Source: Anisodus tanguticus
Taxonomy: Eukaryota; Streptophyta; Magnoliopsida; Solanales; Solanaceae
Length of the DNA stretch: 64,000 nt
Direction: 5' to 3'
Assembly (NCBI GenBank): GCA_034509755.1
Contig: CM067542.1
Span: 17,489,001 to 17,553,000 of the forward strand
This document shows, piece by piece, positions 1-12,400 of this stretch. Positions within the stretch are counted from its first letter, which is position 1. Every line of letters begins with the position of its first letter. The notes beneath the pieces were generated by a model that saw only the letters and a program-made list of their open reading frames with translations, had not been told where the DNA came from and searched no databases. A program made the translations under genes and the position numbers.

Positions 1-663
1 GATTTTAAAAAAAGTACTAAGATTCTTCATTGATGAGAAATGCATATGCCCAAACCTTACATGGCATAACTTGACATTGGACTTGTCCATAATTGAAACT
101 AAAACAAAAGCAGAAACAATATTTGACTTGTTCTTAATTGAAAGTAAAACAGAAGCAGAAATACAATTAGGAAAACTAGAAACTAAGAAGGAAACTACAT
201 TATTGAGGAAGCTCTTAGGTTGACTACTTGAAGAAAATAACTGATAAAGACTTTGTCTAACTTGACCAAGTACCAAAGACCTCTTCACTGAAGGAGCCTG
301 CAAAAAACATTGAGTGAAAGAAAAAGTTATCAGATATTGTAATTGAGTGCACATTTTATGAATGGATAAAAGATTAAGCTTGAATGGTGGCACAACCAGG
401 ACAACATGAACAATAAGATTAGGTAATAAAGAAACACTTCCTGCATGAGTGACTTTCACCTTGGATCCACCAGGAAGATGTATGTTAACAGGAACAGGTA
501 AAGCTCTAAGATTAGTGAGTATTCTAGAATCGAAACATATATGTTGAGTGTCCCCTGAATTTAAGATCCAAGGGTTAGAGTTTATATAGATTAAGCAAAT
601 GATAGATTTATTCAAGGCATTGCCAGCAAGGGTAGCATTGGCATTAGCATCTGAAGTTGCCTG
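1..663 (-). pseudogene. Copia protease and pre-integrase domain, degenerate and truncated
   Basis: Downstream of gag the minus strand translates to a segment containing PWILNSGDTQHICF, a degenerate version of the Copia aspartic protease site WILDSGATxHIC. The catalytic aspartate has become asparagine. Further on, CHVRFGHMHFSSMKNLS matches the GAG_pre-integrase motif WHxRLGHxxxxxxKxL with its tryptophan lost. The integrase proper lies beyond the window. A protease without its catalytic aspartate could not process the polyprotein, so this copy was already inactive. Confidence 0.72.
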
Positions 664-675
664 ATTCATCTTGTA

Positions 676-1194
676 TTATTTCAATATTTGCACTAACTCT
701 CCAATCTGATCAGGATTGAGTTGGTTCATGGCCTCATTGGAAAGGTTGTGTGAATATCCAGCATTGTCACTATGTTGTGCAATGTTGCTTTTCACACCCC
801 TCTGAAAACCTATAGATCTTGTGAATTTAAAGTCAGCAGGAAAACCAATAACTCTATAGTCTTTATCAACAATATGTCCTGTCTTCTTGCAGTAGGAACA
901 TACTAGATCATTTTTATTTCCTCTGAACTCAGAGATTTGAGACTTAGAACTGGAATATTGTGCCCTTTGATTGTTGTTGTTAGCATCCATAAAAGAGTTT
1001 TCATTTGAAAAATGTGAATGAACAGACACCTCCCTTTGATTCTTATCATGTATGAGGAGAGCATATGCTTGACTAATTGGAGGGAGAGGACTCATCATAA
1101 TAATATTACTTTTAACAGCTGCATAGGTGTTATTCAGTCCCATAAGGAACTGAATGAGCCTCCCATCTAGAACAGATTTCACTATTTTTCCTTA

Positions 1195-1225
<31 letters not shown>

Positions 1226-1840
1226 AAGAACATGACACCTTGTTTTGGCATACAAAGTATCTAAATCATCCCATAATGCTTTTATCCTTATGTAGTAGGT
1301 AGCAACATTGTTGGAGCTTTGAGTTAAGTCACTCATTTCCTTTTGTAATTTGATATAATTTTGCACCATTGGGCTGTCCAAATCTTGCTTCAAGATCGTT
1401 CCACAGATCTTCAGCAGATTTGGAGTAAATAACACTGTCAGATATTTCTTTTGACCTGAAATTGAGCAACCAAGAGGTCCCCATATCATTGCATTTGTTC
1501 CAAAGTTTGAAATCAGTGTTGTTGATAGATGGAGATATGATGCTTCCATTAATGAAGCCAACTTTATTCTTGGTTGATAGAGCAATCAGGACTGAACTCT
1601 TCAATTCACCATATGTTCTTCCTTTTAACTAACTCTACCAAAGACATTCCTGGTGAGTTTGAAGGATGGAGGTAGTATGGGCAGCTGTTATCCATGGGAG
1701 TAGATACAACAGTAACAGGATCAAGGATATCGATCACATTTGAAGAAAAGATAACGAAAAATAGAGAACAATAATGTAAGCAATAACAATAAGAAAATAT
1801 TGAGCAGAAAATAGCGAAGGAAGACAAAATAAGAAGTCGG
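676..1840 (-). pseudogene. Copia gag, frameshifted
   Basis: The N-terminal part contains a YYLHPSNSPGMSLV motif, then 'STKNKVGFINGSI' and 'LWNDLEARFGQPNGAKLYQI', which are typical of the plant Copia gag (UBN2/Retrotran_gag) fold. The frame breaks near 1330 and at the C/CA microsatellite near 1195-1226, then resumes with 'VLDGRLIQFLMGLNNTYAAV'. The zinc knuckle follows (CSYCKKTGHIVDKDYR), but the last cysteine of the C-x2-C-x4-H-x4-C pattern is replaced by aspartate. In life gag would form the cytoplasmic particle that packages element RNA. With a frameshift and a lost zinc ligand it is clearly non-functional. Confidence 0.82.
1195..1226. repeat. Compound microsatellite (C)n(CA)n inside gag
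   Basis: A run of cytosines passes directly into CA dinucleotide repeats. It sits within the gag coding region and coincides with the point where the minus-strand frame is lost. Confidence 0.95.
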
Positions 1841-1847
1841 ATTTCAA

Positions 1848-1863
1848 CCTTGCTCTGATACCA
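1848..1863 (-). other. Primer binding site, initiator tRNA-Met type
   Basis: The minus strand reads TGGTATCAGAGCAAGG immediately inside the LTR. TGGTATCAGAGC is the standard complement of the 3' end of plant initiator tRNA-Met used by Copia elements. Confidence 0.9.
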
Positions 1864-2086
1864 TGTTGGAAAGCAAAGGAAGAACGACACAAGATTGAAA
1901 AAAAATTCTGGATGATTTCATTGAATTCTGTACATGTATTTATATAAAATTGTAAATAAAATATCTATACTTGCTATTCTCCTATTGGTTGAAATTCTAA
2001 CTAACTACATTGTTATGGAATCTTCCATTTGTACTGTACACTTGTACCTATACTATGTGGATCTAATGGCTAAAACTGATCTAACA
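1864..2086 (-). repeat. 5' LTR of the leftmost Copia element
   Basis: This 223-bp segment begins TGTTAG and ends CCAACA on the minus strand and is followed directly by a tRNA-Met primer site. A TATA-like stretch (TTTTATATAAATA) lies in the middle, as expected of an LTR promoter. The partner LTR is outside the window, so the outer limit at 2086 rests on the TG...CA rule only. Confidence 0.7.
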
Positions 2087-2639
2087 CATTTTAAGTTGGA
2101 TCAGTGTGTATATTTGCTTGTATGCATTTGGGCCGAGCAACAATATTCTCAGCTTTTAGACTCGCCCCAATCTTCTCTTCTTTATTTTCTATCCAGTCTT
2201 GCCCAATACTCTCTTTAATTGTGCAACGACCAGACCCTTTTCCTCTTTCATTCTTTTCATTCGAAATAAGGGTTTCCCCCCTCTTCTTCTTCTTTGCTTC
2301 TTCTTTGATAATTATAGAATCCATGGGAGAAACCCGTGAATCCTTGCTATTTTCAACAAGCTCACTTTCTGGTGTTTATTTTTTGGAAATTTGTTGCGGC
2401 AAAACTTAGGAAAAAAAGTTATTTCTTTGATTATTTTTGTTTTAGGAAAATATTTGCAAGAAGTTTTTAGAAAAAAATGAAGTGTATATACTGATAGTGT
2501 AATCAAACTTTTACACCAATGGTGTACTTAAGTAAACCTATTATATTATTATGTTACTTTCCATTTTGTCTACATCATCAATCAGACTTATTAAATAGAG
2601 CCACACCTACCATTACCTTTTAAATGATTGATTGTGTAA
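2087..2639. other. No gene recognised
   Basis: The stretch between the first LTR and the next repeat is AT- and pyrimidine-rich. A plus-strand open frame at 2104-2409 is low in complexity and matches nothing I know. An ATGGGAGAAACCCGTGAATCC stretch near 2322 looks vaguely coding but is not supported. Confidence 0.4.
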
Positions 2640-3075
2640 ATACTATTTAAACGGGAGAATTGCACAGATACATAATTTTAGGATCACTATTTAAATCATA
2701 TCCGTAGTGCATGAAAATTTATAAGTTTACTCATTTTGGAACAACTTCTGACTGTGATGTTTAAAGTTTTATATGTTTGAAATCCAAGCATATATGATTG
2801 AAGTTCAATCATTTTTTAACTTCAGGCACATATAGTTGAATTGTGCAGTCATTTTTGCCTCAACTTCAACCATATGTGGCTACGTACATATATTTTTACC
2901 TGAACTTAAGCTAATTGTGGCTGAATGCATTCATTTTTGCCTGAAGTTCAAGAATTTTTGTCTGAAGTTAGGCATTGTTAATTAACTTCAGACACCACAT
3001 GTGTAAAATTATTCTAAAGGGTAGACATGCAAAAAGAATTAAAAAATGGGTTCAGATTAAATAGTATTATTCTGA
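2640..3075. repeat. Short interspersed repeat rich in ACTTCAG/CTGAAGTT
   Basis: The segment is built from alternating copies of 'ctgaagtt' and 'acttcagg' separated by 'catttttgcc' stretches, giving many small inverted repeats. This pattern recurs in Solanaceae intergenic DNA. The class (MITE or other) cannot be settled and the limits are approximate. Confidence 0.4.
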
Positions 3076-3175
3076 GGATTTTGTTTACTAAGCCCTAAAA
3101 GTGATAAGTTGAAGATTTAAGCTAGTATATGAACTCAAAACGGAAATTTAATTATAGATTCGTATTGAACTCAAA

Positions 3176-3860
3176 ATGGATAAGGGTTTGGGACCCCAAG
3201 GGTAACCCATGTGTTTGAAGGAGGGAGGACCTAGGTGTGCTTGGGTTCGAGGCTATCCCCACACGCGCGCCGCCGCCGCCCGTCCGGTCACGGGTCACGG
3301 GCTTCTTCTGACATTATCTTTTGGACCCCAAACTGTTTAGTATTTACAGTTTGGTCCCTGGAGTTTCAGGAAGCAGCCAGAAAGTCAATAGTCTATTAAT
3401 CACCTCTCCTTCTCCAAAAACACTATATAAATTTCTGAAACAGATTTGAGGTAAATAGAGAGAGGACGAAAACAAGATAAAATCAGTCCAAAAATGAGCA
3501 ACAAAAACAGAAACTCTTCCTTCCCTTTTCCTCTAAATCAACAATTCATTTCGTGTTCATGTTCGTCGTCAAAATCAACCTATTTGCTTTGTAGTGTTGA
3601 TTAGTTGCTATTTTATCTTGGGAGACTATTGCCCGCTAACGTAAAAACATATATAAGGGGCAATCTTGTCTTAAAGACAAAGAACCATCTCTCTCGACTC
3701 AGCCACAGTTGTAACAATCCAGATTTAGTGTTTCTTGATTTCAGGTTATCAAGATTCAAGACTCAACAAGCTTGCGGCAGTTCTGAATATTGGTTGTTTG
3801 TTCATCCTTTCGAACACTTGTAATATTTATTTACTTTCCGTACTGCAATTATATACAATA
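3176..3860 (+). repeat. 5' LTR of element A (5'-truncated)
   Basis: From GGATAAGGGTTTGGGACCCC to ATATACAATA this matches 8345-9119 of the 3' LTR. It contains a CACTATATAAA box near 3420 and, further on, the R/U5-like block shared with element B. The expected CCAACA terminus has decayed to ACAATA. Confidence 0.85.
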
Positions 3861-3862
3861 AA

Positions 3863-3876
3863 TTTAAGACAAGATT
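3863..3876 (+). other. Leader of element A, complementary to its own LTR (candidate primer site)
   Basis: TTTAAGACAAGATT starts two bases after the 5' LTR, where a primer binding site should be. It is an exact 14-nt reverse complement of AATCTTGTCTTAAA at 3662-3675 in the same LTR. No TGGTATCAGAGC site is present. Confidence 0.6.
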
Positions 3877-3894
3877 TGTATTAGTGTTTGAAAG

Positions 3895-6800
3895 ATGGAT
3901 ATCAACAATTGTGTGACCAAATATAGCTATGGCCGTGATTTTCTGGTAAAAGACACTTTTGATTATGTTGTTGAAGGTCAATGTGTTCATGGTGTCACCG
4001 CTCCCGAGAGTGGTGGGAACAAGCCCACGAGAGGCTGAGGATGTCAACTGGGACAAGAGGAGAAGGCTGAAGATGTTGTTCTATCATGTAGCAGAGGGCC
4101 TATATCTGTCTCAGACAAAGGATCTGAATTATGGTAAGGAGGAAACGGACACTCAGTCCGACGAAGTGACTGAAGTGGGCCAAAATTCGAAATTGGGATA
4201 AGTAATTTTTCTTCCTTGTCAAAAATAAGATTAAATGATGTCTGATTAAAAAAGGCTTAAAGTAAGGAGGAATATGAAAATGTTTTCCGAAATAAATTAT
4301 ATTCCTTACGCTTTAAAATCAGAAGTTTAATCACACCTTCCCTCCCCATTTAAAGATTGGACTTTGTAAATGACTTAAAAGATCCGTTCTTCTGAGTGTA
4401 ATTATTAAAAGTGTGTAAAGTATGTTCGCACATACGAGGGAGAAATATCCACTGACTATGCGAAAACTGTTACCACTCTTAAGCAAGCACCAAGAATTGT
4501 CTGGGCACCAATCTCAAGGGAAGAAGATTAAAAGATAATGGCTTATCTTAAGACGTTGAACCTGTCACACTATTTGACAGAAGATCCTTCATTTGATAGG
4601 ATGATATTGGACACTCAGTCGTACAAAGCCTACGGGCGACTGGAGTGGGCCAGAATTCATTTGATAGGATGATATTGGACACTTAGTCGTACAAAGCCCA
4701 CGAGCGACTGGAGTGGGCCAGAATTTCCAGAGTCTTAAATTATCTGAAGGCCAGAAGAAAGGCAGAAAAGTAATGGACACCTATTGAGGTGGGCCAGAGT
4801 TTCCAAGTCTTAAATGATCTGGAGGCCAAAAGAAAGGCAGAAAAGAATTTGGACACTCAGTCTACCAAAGCAACTGGAGTGGGCTAGAATATCCATATCA
4901 CATATGATTCGGTTACGCCCTAATCACGGGCAAGAGGTTGTTCATGTGAAGCAACGCCACCTCTAAAGTAAAAAGGGTTGGAGAGGTTGTCCTTAAAATA
5001 GGACTTCAAGGAATGGGATCACTCTAAAAGGAGGTGATACATGTCCCAAACTTGGTTTAAGGGACGCTGTTTTGAGACTAGTCCAACAGGTCTGTAATAA
5101 CTAAGAATGGTACAGAATGTCTGTAGCTAAATGAATGATATATTTGTAATCTATGCATCTATGCCATCATAGATTAAGACACGTTAAATAAAAAGTCATT
5201 CAAAAGCTAACGAAGTTGAGATTGTTGCCTTCTGTCGACATAAACCCTCAAAATAAATATGAGGTAGGCGAAGAGGCAAAATCACCTTTCCATTCCGTCA
5301 AAGGAATAGCGAAAGAAGCACCGCTCTTCTAGAACTTTGTCACACCTACATGAGTGATTTGAAGTTTATACAAAATAGAGGGGGGAGACAAATACTTTGT
5401 GACCATCATTGATGATGGTACAACGTATTGCATCCTTTGTTTGTTAAAAAGCAAAGATGAAGTTGTTGAAGCGGATAAACACTATAAAGCAGAAGTTGAA
5501 AATCAACTAAGCCTACGAATTGAGGAATTCATAGTGATAGAGGGGGAGAATGTGAAGCACCGTTTATCAAGCGACTGATCCTTACTCACCTCAGTCTAAC
5601 GGTGTTAGCCAAAGGCAAAGTCGTACGCCCAAAATTTGTGGGGCAAGGCGATCCTTACCGCTAATGCGATTTTCAACAGAACTACGCATGAGGATAAGGA
5701 TAACCCTCCGTGTGAAATATGAAAAGGATCCCACATACAAATGTAGTATTATGGGGTGGCTTGGTAGAGGTTAGAATACCGAAACAGGTCAAGTTGGACC
5801 TAAGACTGTAAATTGCATATCTACTGGATCTGCAAATAACAGTAGTGCTTATCGCCTCTTGGTGTCAAAGAATGTTGAATTCTTTGAAGATAACTTTCTT
5901 TGAGAAAGAAAAAAAAGTAATTGCTCGAGGTTAACAAGAACCCGCGAGTGTCTGACTGTCCGAAACTAGACGTTCTGTATCTACAGGACTCGGAAGTTGC
6001 TGACTATCCAGAACTTAATATTCCAAATCTACAGAACTCAGGGATTCTAGATGTTGAACCGAGAAGGAGAAAAGAGGGGACACAGACTTGTTCCAGGCCT
6101 TCTAGCTTGTATGGTTGAGAATGAACCATGGATAATTAACAAAGAATTGTCATCTCCAGAAGAGCTGCTTTGGGAAAAAACTACACAGAGAGAAATAAAT
6201 TCCATCATATAGAACCATACTTGTGTAATGGTTGACCTTCCTCCGGGAAAAGAACATTTGGGTTGTAAAAGAGGATACTTAAATTGAGTACAAAATAGAT
6301 GGATCTACTGTCAAGTATAAGGCCTCGGCTACTTGTACATGTGCTCCCCTGTGAATAGCTTAACATCCAGGGCCATTGAAATCTAGCATGACATGGATGT
6401 TGAAACAGTCTTCCTAACCGGAGAGTTGGAAGGGTGCATCAGAGTTGGTTTGTTGGACTGTTGGGATTCTTCCTGAACTTTCATTTTGGTCCCTGAAATG
6501 TTTACATTTTGGTCTTGGAAGTTTCAGGTAAAACAGAAACAATGAATCTGACAACAGAAACATTGACTCTGATGTTAGAAAGCCAACAGTCTGAAAGTGG
6601 AAGTCATATTGAAACAAAAGTCTCGATATGAAAGATATGAGTATCACAGATGACATCTTAGGAATTGGGATTTCTAAGACATCTAACGGACTGGTCTAAC
6701 TCCAAACTCAGTTGTGAGATAGTTGACAGTCTTGTTGAAGCCACCAATGGATATGAATCATAGAACTGATTGGAATCATGGTGCATCCATATACAAGGAG

Positions 6801-7457
6801 CGATATGCGCAGGTCACATGTAGTTCAATGTATGCTACATACTACAACCGACCTGGTATCGGCCTATAAACTAGATCAGTTGAACTAAGGTTCACTCGTG
6901 ATTTTAATAAATGATCAATAGAAGGCGTTAAGTCGGATATGACGATATCTGAAATATTCGCTTATCTATGGATTATGGTATTCTAGATGTCCAGATATTC
7001 TGGGAGAACACATTGGTGCAAACTGGACATCAGATATGAAGAACACCAAAGGCACAAGTAAATGTGTAAGGCGGGTCTTGGAAAGTCCTCTAAGCAAACT
7101 TGCATCGGTCGATTCATGATGGAATCAGAGTTTATCACTTTAAACAAAGCATGAAAGAAGTTGAGTAACTTCACGACTCCTTAGAAGACGTCCCTTATTG
7201 GGAGAAACCCGTGCCATTCAGCAGTTATACATTGTGGCTAGCCGGTCGACTTCAGGAAGGTCACAGATGACGGCGTCTGGAAATATTTGTTGGAGACATA
7301 AGACCGTATGACAATTGATCATCATGGGTGACACTTCCGTGATTACTAATCAAATGATATAACGGACCCTTTGACTAAGGGATTACCCGAAGATCAAGAA
7401 TACTGCCTGTCAAGAGGAATGGGGTTAAAATCCAAACAATACGAACCTTTGCGGTGA
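3895..7457 (+). pseudogene. Copia gag-pol remnant of element A
   Basis: Translated fragments follow the order seen in element B: a gag start at 3895, an integrase fragment near 5220-5600 (DDGTTYCIL-type match to the FIDDSTRYCYLYLL block of B), an integrase C-terminal piece near 5760-5900, a reverse transcriptase start near 6230 (DLPPGKEHLGCK), 'DMKDMSITDDILGIGISKTS' near 6617, and an RNase H end near 7085-7457. No frame is open for long. Most of the catalytic core of the reverse transcriptase is missing and replaced by about 200 bp of unrelated sequence (6430-6600). Homology to B is the main evidence. Confidence 0.75.
4588..4900 (+). repeat. Tandem repeats inside the gag region of element A
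   Basis: A unit of about 67 bp (CATTTGATAGGATGATATTGG ... GTGGGCCAGAATT) occurs twice in tandem at about 4589-4722. Two copies of a second unit of about 80 bp follow, containing 'CTTAAATTATCTGAAGG' and 'AAAGGCAGAAAAG'. All units end in a GTGGGCCAGA-like string. An earlier diverged copy sits near 4147-4190. Confidence 0.8.
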
Positions 7458-8074
7458 TAACCCAACCATACTGATTGGAGATCCCAAGAATTTAGTTCAA
7501 TAGGAAAACTAAGCTGTAAAAAGGTTCAGTTGAGCGCTTCGGTGGAAGCAAGAGCACTTCAGATAATGATTTCTATAAGGAAACATGAATCCAAAGATGT
7601 TCCCGCGATAGACATTAAAGTGCTACCTGCATGGTGGGTAAATGTTAAGCTTCCAAACCTTTAACGATCCTCAAACGGTTGAGGTTAAGGTTAGGGAAAC
7701 TTTTAATGATTCATAACACTTGTGAAGTGGGGTATAGCAGTATACCTTGTAGGAGATCACATATTTAAGTGCAAGGACAGACCACCTCAAATGAACGCAC
7801 TTAAGAATCCAAGTGTGTCCATGGCCACAACGGACAGAACAATAAGAATAAAAATGAATAAGGGGAGTTATTGTGTTGGTATCATTATCTTGGCTTACAC
7901 TAAACACTGACGGTTCAAGACATCACGTTCACCGCGCAGTAAGTAAGTCCGGTGGTATTCAACTAGGGAAGGTTCAAAGCAGAAGCTACCTCTCCTGATG
8001 CAATATCTTTTCGCTGAAAGATTGCTGAAAGTAGGCACCTTGTGTGTGCACCAAAATCTCTTTCAAGAGGGGAT

Positions 8075-9119
8075 TGTTGGAAATTTTCCTTTGGTGGGGA
8101 GGTTGCGTCCACCCATATTTAATGACTTAAACACTAGGGTTCCGCATGTTGGAGGCTTTGTCTCTTCACACGTGCATATTCTACTAAGTGAGTATATGGC
8201 CGTAGGGCCAATGATCGTCAAATTTTGTTAAGAAATGAAAGAGATATTGGTCCACTAAGTAAGGTGTTTGAGACATGGAAATATGGTGTAGGACAAATCT
8301 ACCACATCGGTGGGAAAAGGAAGAATTGTTCTCTTTATAAGCCTAAAAATGGATAAGGGTTTGGGACCCCAAGGGGTAACCCATGTGTTTGAAGGAGGGA
8401 GGACCTAGGTGTGCTTGGGTTCGAGGCTATCCCCACACGCGCGCCGCCGTCGCCCGTCCGTCCGGTCTGTGTCACGTGTCATAGGCTTCTTCTGACATTA
8501 TCTTTTGGACCCCAAACTGTTTAGTATTTATAGTTTGGTCCCTGGAGTTTCAGGAAGCAGCCAGAAATCCAACAGTTTATGGCATTAAACTTCTGAAACG
8601 GTTTGCACTTACTACAAAATATTTCTGGCCATGAATACACCTCTCTTAATCACCCTATTAATCACCTCTCCTTCTTCAAAAACACTATATAAATTTCTGA
8701 AACAGATTTGAGGTAAATAGAGAGAGGACGAAAACAAGAGAATATCAGTCCAAAAGTGAGCAACAAAAACAGAAACTCTTCCTTCTTTTTCCTCTAAATC
8801 AACAATTCATTTCGTGTTCGTTTTCGTCGTCAAAATCAATCTATTTTCTTTGTAGTGTTGATTAGTTGATGTTTTATCTTGAGAGACTATTGCCCGCTAA
8901 CGTAAAAGCATATATACGGGGAAATATTGTCTTAAAGACAGAGGGTCATCTCTCGACTCAGCCACAATTGTAATAATCCAGATTTAGTGTTTCTTGATTT
9001 CAGGTTATCAAGATTCAAGACTCAACAAGCTTGCGGCACTTCTGAATATTGGTTGTTTGTTCATCCTTTCGAACACTTGTAATATTTATTTACTTCACGT
9101 ACTGCAATTATATCCAACA
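8075..9119 (+). repeat. 3' LTR of element A
   Basis: This 1045-bp repeat begins TGTTGG right after the polypurine tract AAGAGGGGAT and ends CCAACA. It is complete, unlike its 5' partner. Its final 250 bp match the end of the element B LTR, while its first 700 bp do not. Confidence 0.88.
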
Positions 9120-9465
9120 GTTGATACATAGATATGGCAACTATTGGGAGTCTGATTGTGATTTGGTAAATATTATAGAGTTTGATTTAGGATTGTTGAG
9201 TTCATGAAATTATACTATTGATATGATTGATATGCATGTGTGTATTTAAATTTGTCCCTCCTAAGTCACCGACTATATATCTCTTTGCAGTGTGTATGAT
9301 AGTTTGATTAAAATTGGTAGATGATGGTTTGGGTAGCTGGTGAAATGTCTTGGTTAATAGAATTTTAATCTTTGTTGCATTTCGCGACTTTTAACTGCCT
9401 TGTGATTATTGTTTAAGTTGTTCATGCATAACTATTATGTTTACGTGAAAGTGGCTCGTTGAGTT
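9120..9465. other. No feature recognised
   Basis: Unique-looking AT-rich sequence between element A and the hAT transposon. I see no coding signal. Confidence 0.4.
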
Positions 9466-9473
9466 GTATACAC

Positions 9474-12400
9474 TAAGGGTGGCCAGTGGGCCGGGCTCGG
9501 GTCTGGCGGGGTCGGGGTAGGGGCGGGACGAGCCAGGGGGTCGGGGTCGGGTCTGGCTGGACCTGCTCCAGTCCCGTCCCGATCCCGATCCCATCGGTAT
9601 CGGGGCGGGGCGGGTCGGGTCGGGCTCGGGCTCGGGGCGGGGTACGGTCGGGTTTTCCTTCTTTTTTTTTATTTTAAATAACATATGTATAAAAAAAACT
9701 CAATAAACAAAACAAGATAGTGTAATAAAAACATCTCAATGCTGTTTTTGTGCCTCTTATATTATTTAATAGACATATGATTTTTTTGTAATACAAATAC
9801 AATTGTCTAAAATCTAAATTGCAACTTTGTGGTGTTGTCCAAAAGTTGCAAATTACATAATAAAATTGCAATTAAAAAAATTACATTCTCAAACAAACCT
9901 GTTCTAATTGCTTGATGATTTCATGTGGTTCTTCGATTGGAATTTGTATTTGTTGGTCAAATTGATCCACGTCGCTTCCACTACCTTCGGTTAAGATTTC
10001 GTTGTAGTTTTCATCATCTTCTCCGTTGATCTTCGGTTGACCGCACCTTCTCCGCTCCGCTCGTATCCAATCTCTCGAATAATACGCAATTTCCAAGTGT
10101 CTCTCGGCCAATGAGTGTCTCCGTGGTCTCCTATTTGATATCCGCTGCAGAAAAAGCGCTTTCGACGCGGTTGATGACGCTTGAATGTTCAAAACATCTC
10201 GAGCCATCAATGAAAGTGTCGGAAAGGTCTTCTCATTCCCCTCCAAGATTTCAAAGCAAGTCTTCTTGTCCATCTTCATTGATAACTTCTTGATACGGTA
10301 CGAACCCCGCAAAACAAAAATATCCAACTCGCTAATTTGGTTAGTAGTAGAGGTACGTCCGCACATTCTATTTCGAGGCTTTCAATACTAGCCGCAGAAA
10401 ACAAGCATGTCTTTTGTGAGGTTGTGTTGAAGATGAAGAAGATGGTATGGAAGCGGTAAGTTACTAGCATTTTCTTGTTGATAAAATCTATATATATTTT
10501 TGCATTGGTGTTCTACGCTAGACACCGCTTCTTCTTTAGTTTGTTCAATAGGTGGTGGGTGATTTAGATTTTTGGGACTTGGAGGTGGTAGTACTTCTAT
10601 ACAATCGTAAATAGTTTCAATTAGTGATTTAGTACCGTCTATTTTAATAGTAGGATTTAATACAGAACCAATAATATAAATAGAGGGAATAGGAATAATA
10701 TATTTTTAATTTTGACAAACATTTTTTTAATAGTGCCTTATAAGTCGGTTTTTCCATATATTCACTAAGTAATAAAAATATTAGAGTTATATAAAATAAC
10801 ATAGTTGAAATAGTAGGATAATATATACCGGAAAATTCTTTTGTTGCTTGAAAAAATTTCTCTAAAAATACAATAAGTTCGGAAATTTTTACCCAATCAC
10901 TATCTAAAATCATATCATTTGGCTTTTTATTATGAGAGTTAAAAAATAAAGTTATAGGTAATTTATAGTCATAAGCAACAAGTAGTTGCTCGTATAAAGA
11001 ATTCCACCTAGTGGATACTTCTTGTGGAATTCTTCTATAAGGTAGTCCACAATCGTGACAAGTTTTTTTATATTCTTTTCTACGTTGTACTTTATTACTT
11101 TTAAAAATAAAGTTTATAGCAAATTGTATTTTACTAAGAATGTCTTCAAAAAGTGATAGACCATCCTTTACAATTAAGTTATATATATGGCACGCACATT
11201 TTATATGAAAATGGTCTGAAAAAGATGGAGTTAAACTATTTTTTAACATTGTAATTGCGTAATTGTTATTAGAAGCGTTATCTAATGTAATAGTCATAAT
11301 TTTATCGGTAATTCCGTAATAATCGCACACTTGATAAATATTTTCGCAATAAAAGTACCGAAGTGTGCCTATCATCTATATATCTATACGCTAAAATACG
11401 TTTTTGCATAGACCATTTATAATCTATCCAATGACAAGTTACAGTTAAAATAATCATGGCCGTTAGTACTACGACCTATATCAGACGTGATAGATACTTT
11501 GCCATTAAAATGATATAATGAAAAACGTAAATATTGTTGATATTCATGCGCGAATTTAAATACATCTCTCTTAACAGTTGATCTAGGAAAACCGTTAAAA
11601 GCAGGATTATATATATCTCTAATGTAATGAATAAAACCGGGAGATGAAGGAAATGAAAAAGGCAAACCCTACACAACAACTAATTTTGATATTGCTTCCC
11701 TATCTCTATGTTTATTGTATTTAGAGCTTACAATTCCTGCCGTCATAGGGTTAATTTGACCATGTACTTGGTACGGGATAGTATCAGTATGTGAACCTTG
11801 TCCCGATGGAGCGGGCGTTTGCGCACCCGGTTTTGAAGCCTGGTATTGGGCATACCTAGCTGGATGAGCACTTACTACGTGTCTAATTAAACCCCCCGTC
11901 CCACCGTGACCTTTTCCAGTTTTAAATTTTAAAACATTTTTACAAATTTTACATATGGCTACTTGATTCTCTACGTCCCTATCAAAAAATGTCCATGCAT
12001 CTGATTTTAATGGTCGTTTTGCTGGACCTCGTCTCATACTAGGGGGAATAAGAGGTATTTCAGTTGAAGGTGCACTAGTGGGTGTGTTGTCATCAACATT
12101 AGTGGGTATATCATCTAGATCATCGTCTAAATTAAAGTCTTCTTGAGTTCCGGAAAATAGCTCCTGGTCTAAATCTAATGGTATTGTAGGAAAATGTTGA
12201 GTATCAACAAAATCATCCTGTGTAGGAATAAGATGACTAGAAGAAGTACCCTTGCCCTGGTTGCCCCTACTAGAAGAAGCACTCTTACCCTTACCCTTAA
12301 ACATACCTTTTAATCCTTCCATTTTAATTATGATAATAAATAATTAAAGACAATAAAATTAAGTGCGCTAAATAAAATAAACAGACAATAATAATTTAAT

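Larger units (their letters stand above)
1..2086 (-). mobile_element. Copia-type LTR retrotransposon, 5' part, cut by window edge
   Basis: Read on the minus strand the order is 5' LTR (2086-1864), tRNA-Met primer site, gag with a zinc knuckle, a degenerate protease motif, and the start of the pre-integrase domain at the window edge. That order is diagnostic for Ty1/Copia. Reading frames are broken by stops, a frameshift and a microsatellite, so this is a dead copy. The rest of pol and the 3' LTR lie outside the window. It is unrelated in LTR sequence to the Copia elements further right. Confidence 0.88.
3176..9119 (+). mobile_element. Copia-type retrotransposon A, decayed, 5' LTR truncated
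   Basis: Two direct repeats (3176-3860 and 8075-9119) bracket an internal region homologous throughout to element B (44628-51988). The 5' LTR lacks its first roughly 270 bp and an internal piece of about 76 bp, so no target duplication can be found on the left. The internal region carries many stops and frameshifts and has lost part of the reverse transcriptase, while a long 3' non-coding segment (7458-8074) is shared with B and C1. It is an old, inactive copy of the same lineage. Confidence 0.88.

Noticed and set aside
9406..9684. Pro/Arg-rich frames at both ends of the hAT element (also 12713-13060)
   Set aside because: They are translations of the GC-rich subterminal repeats.
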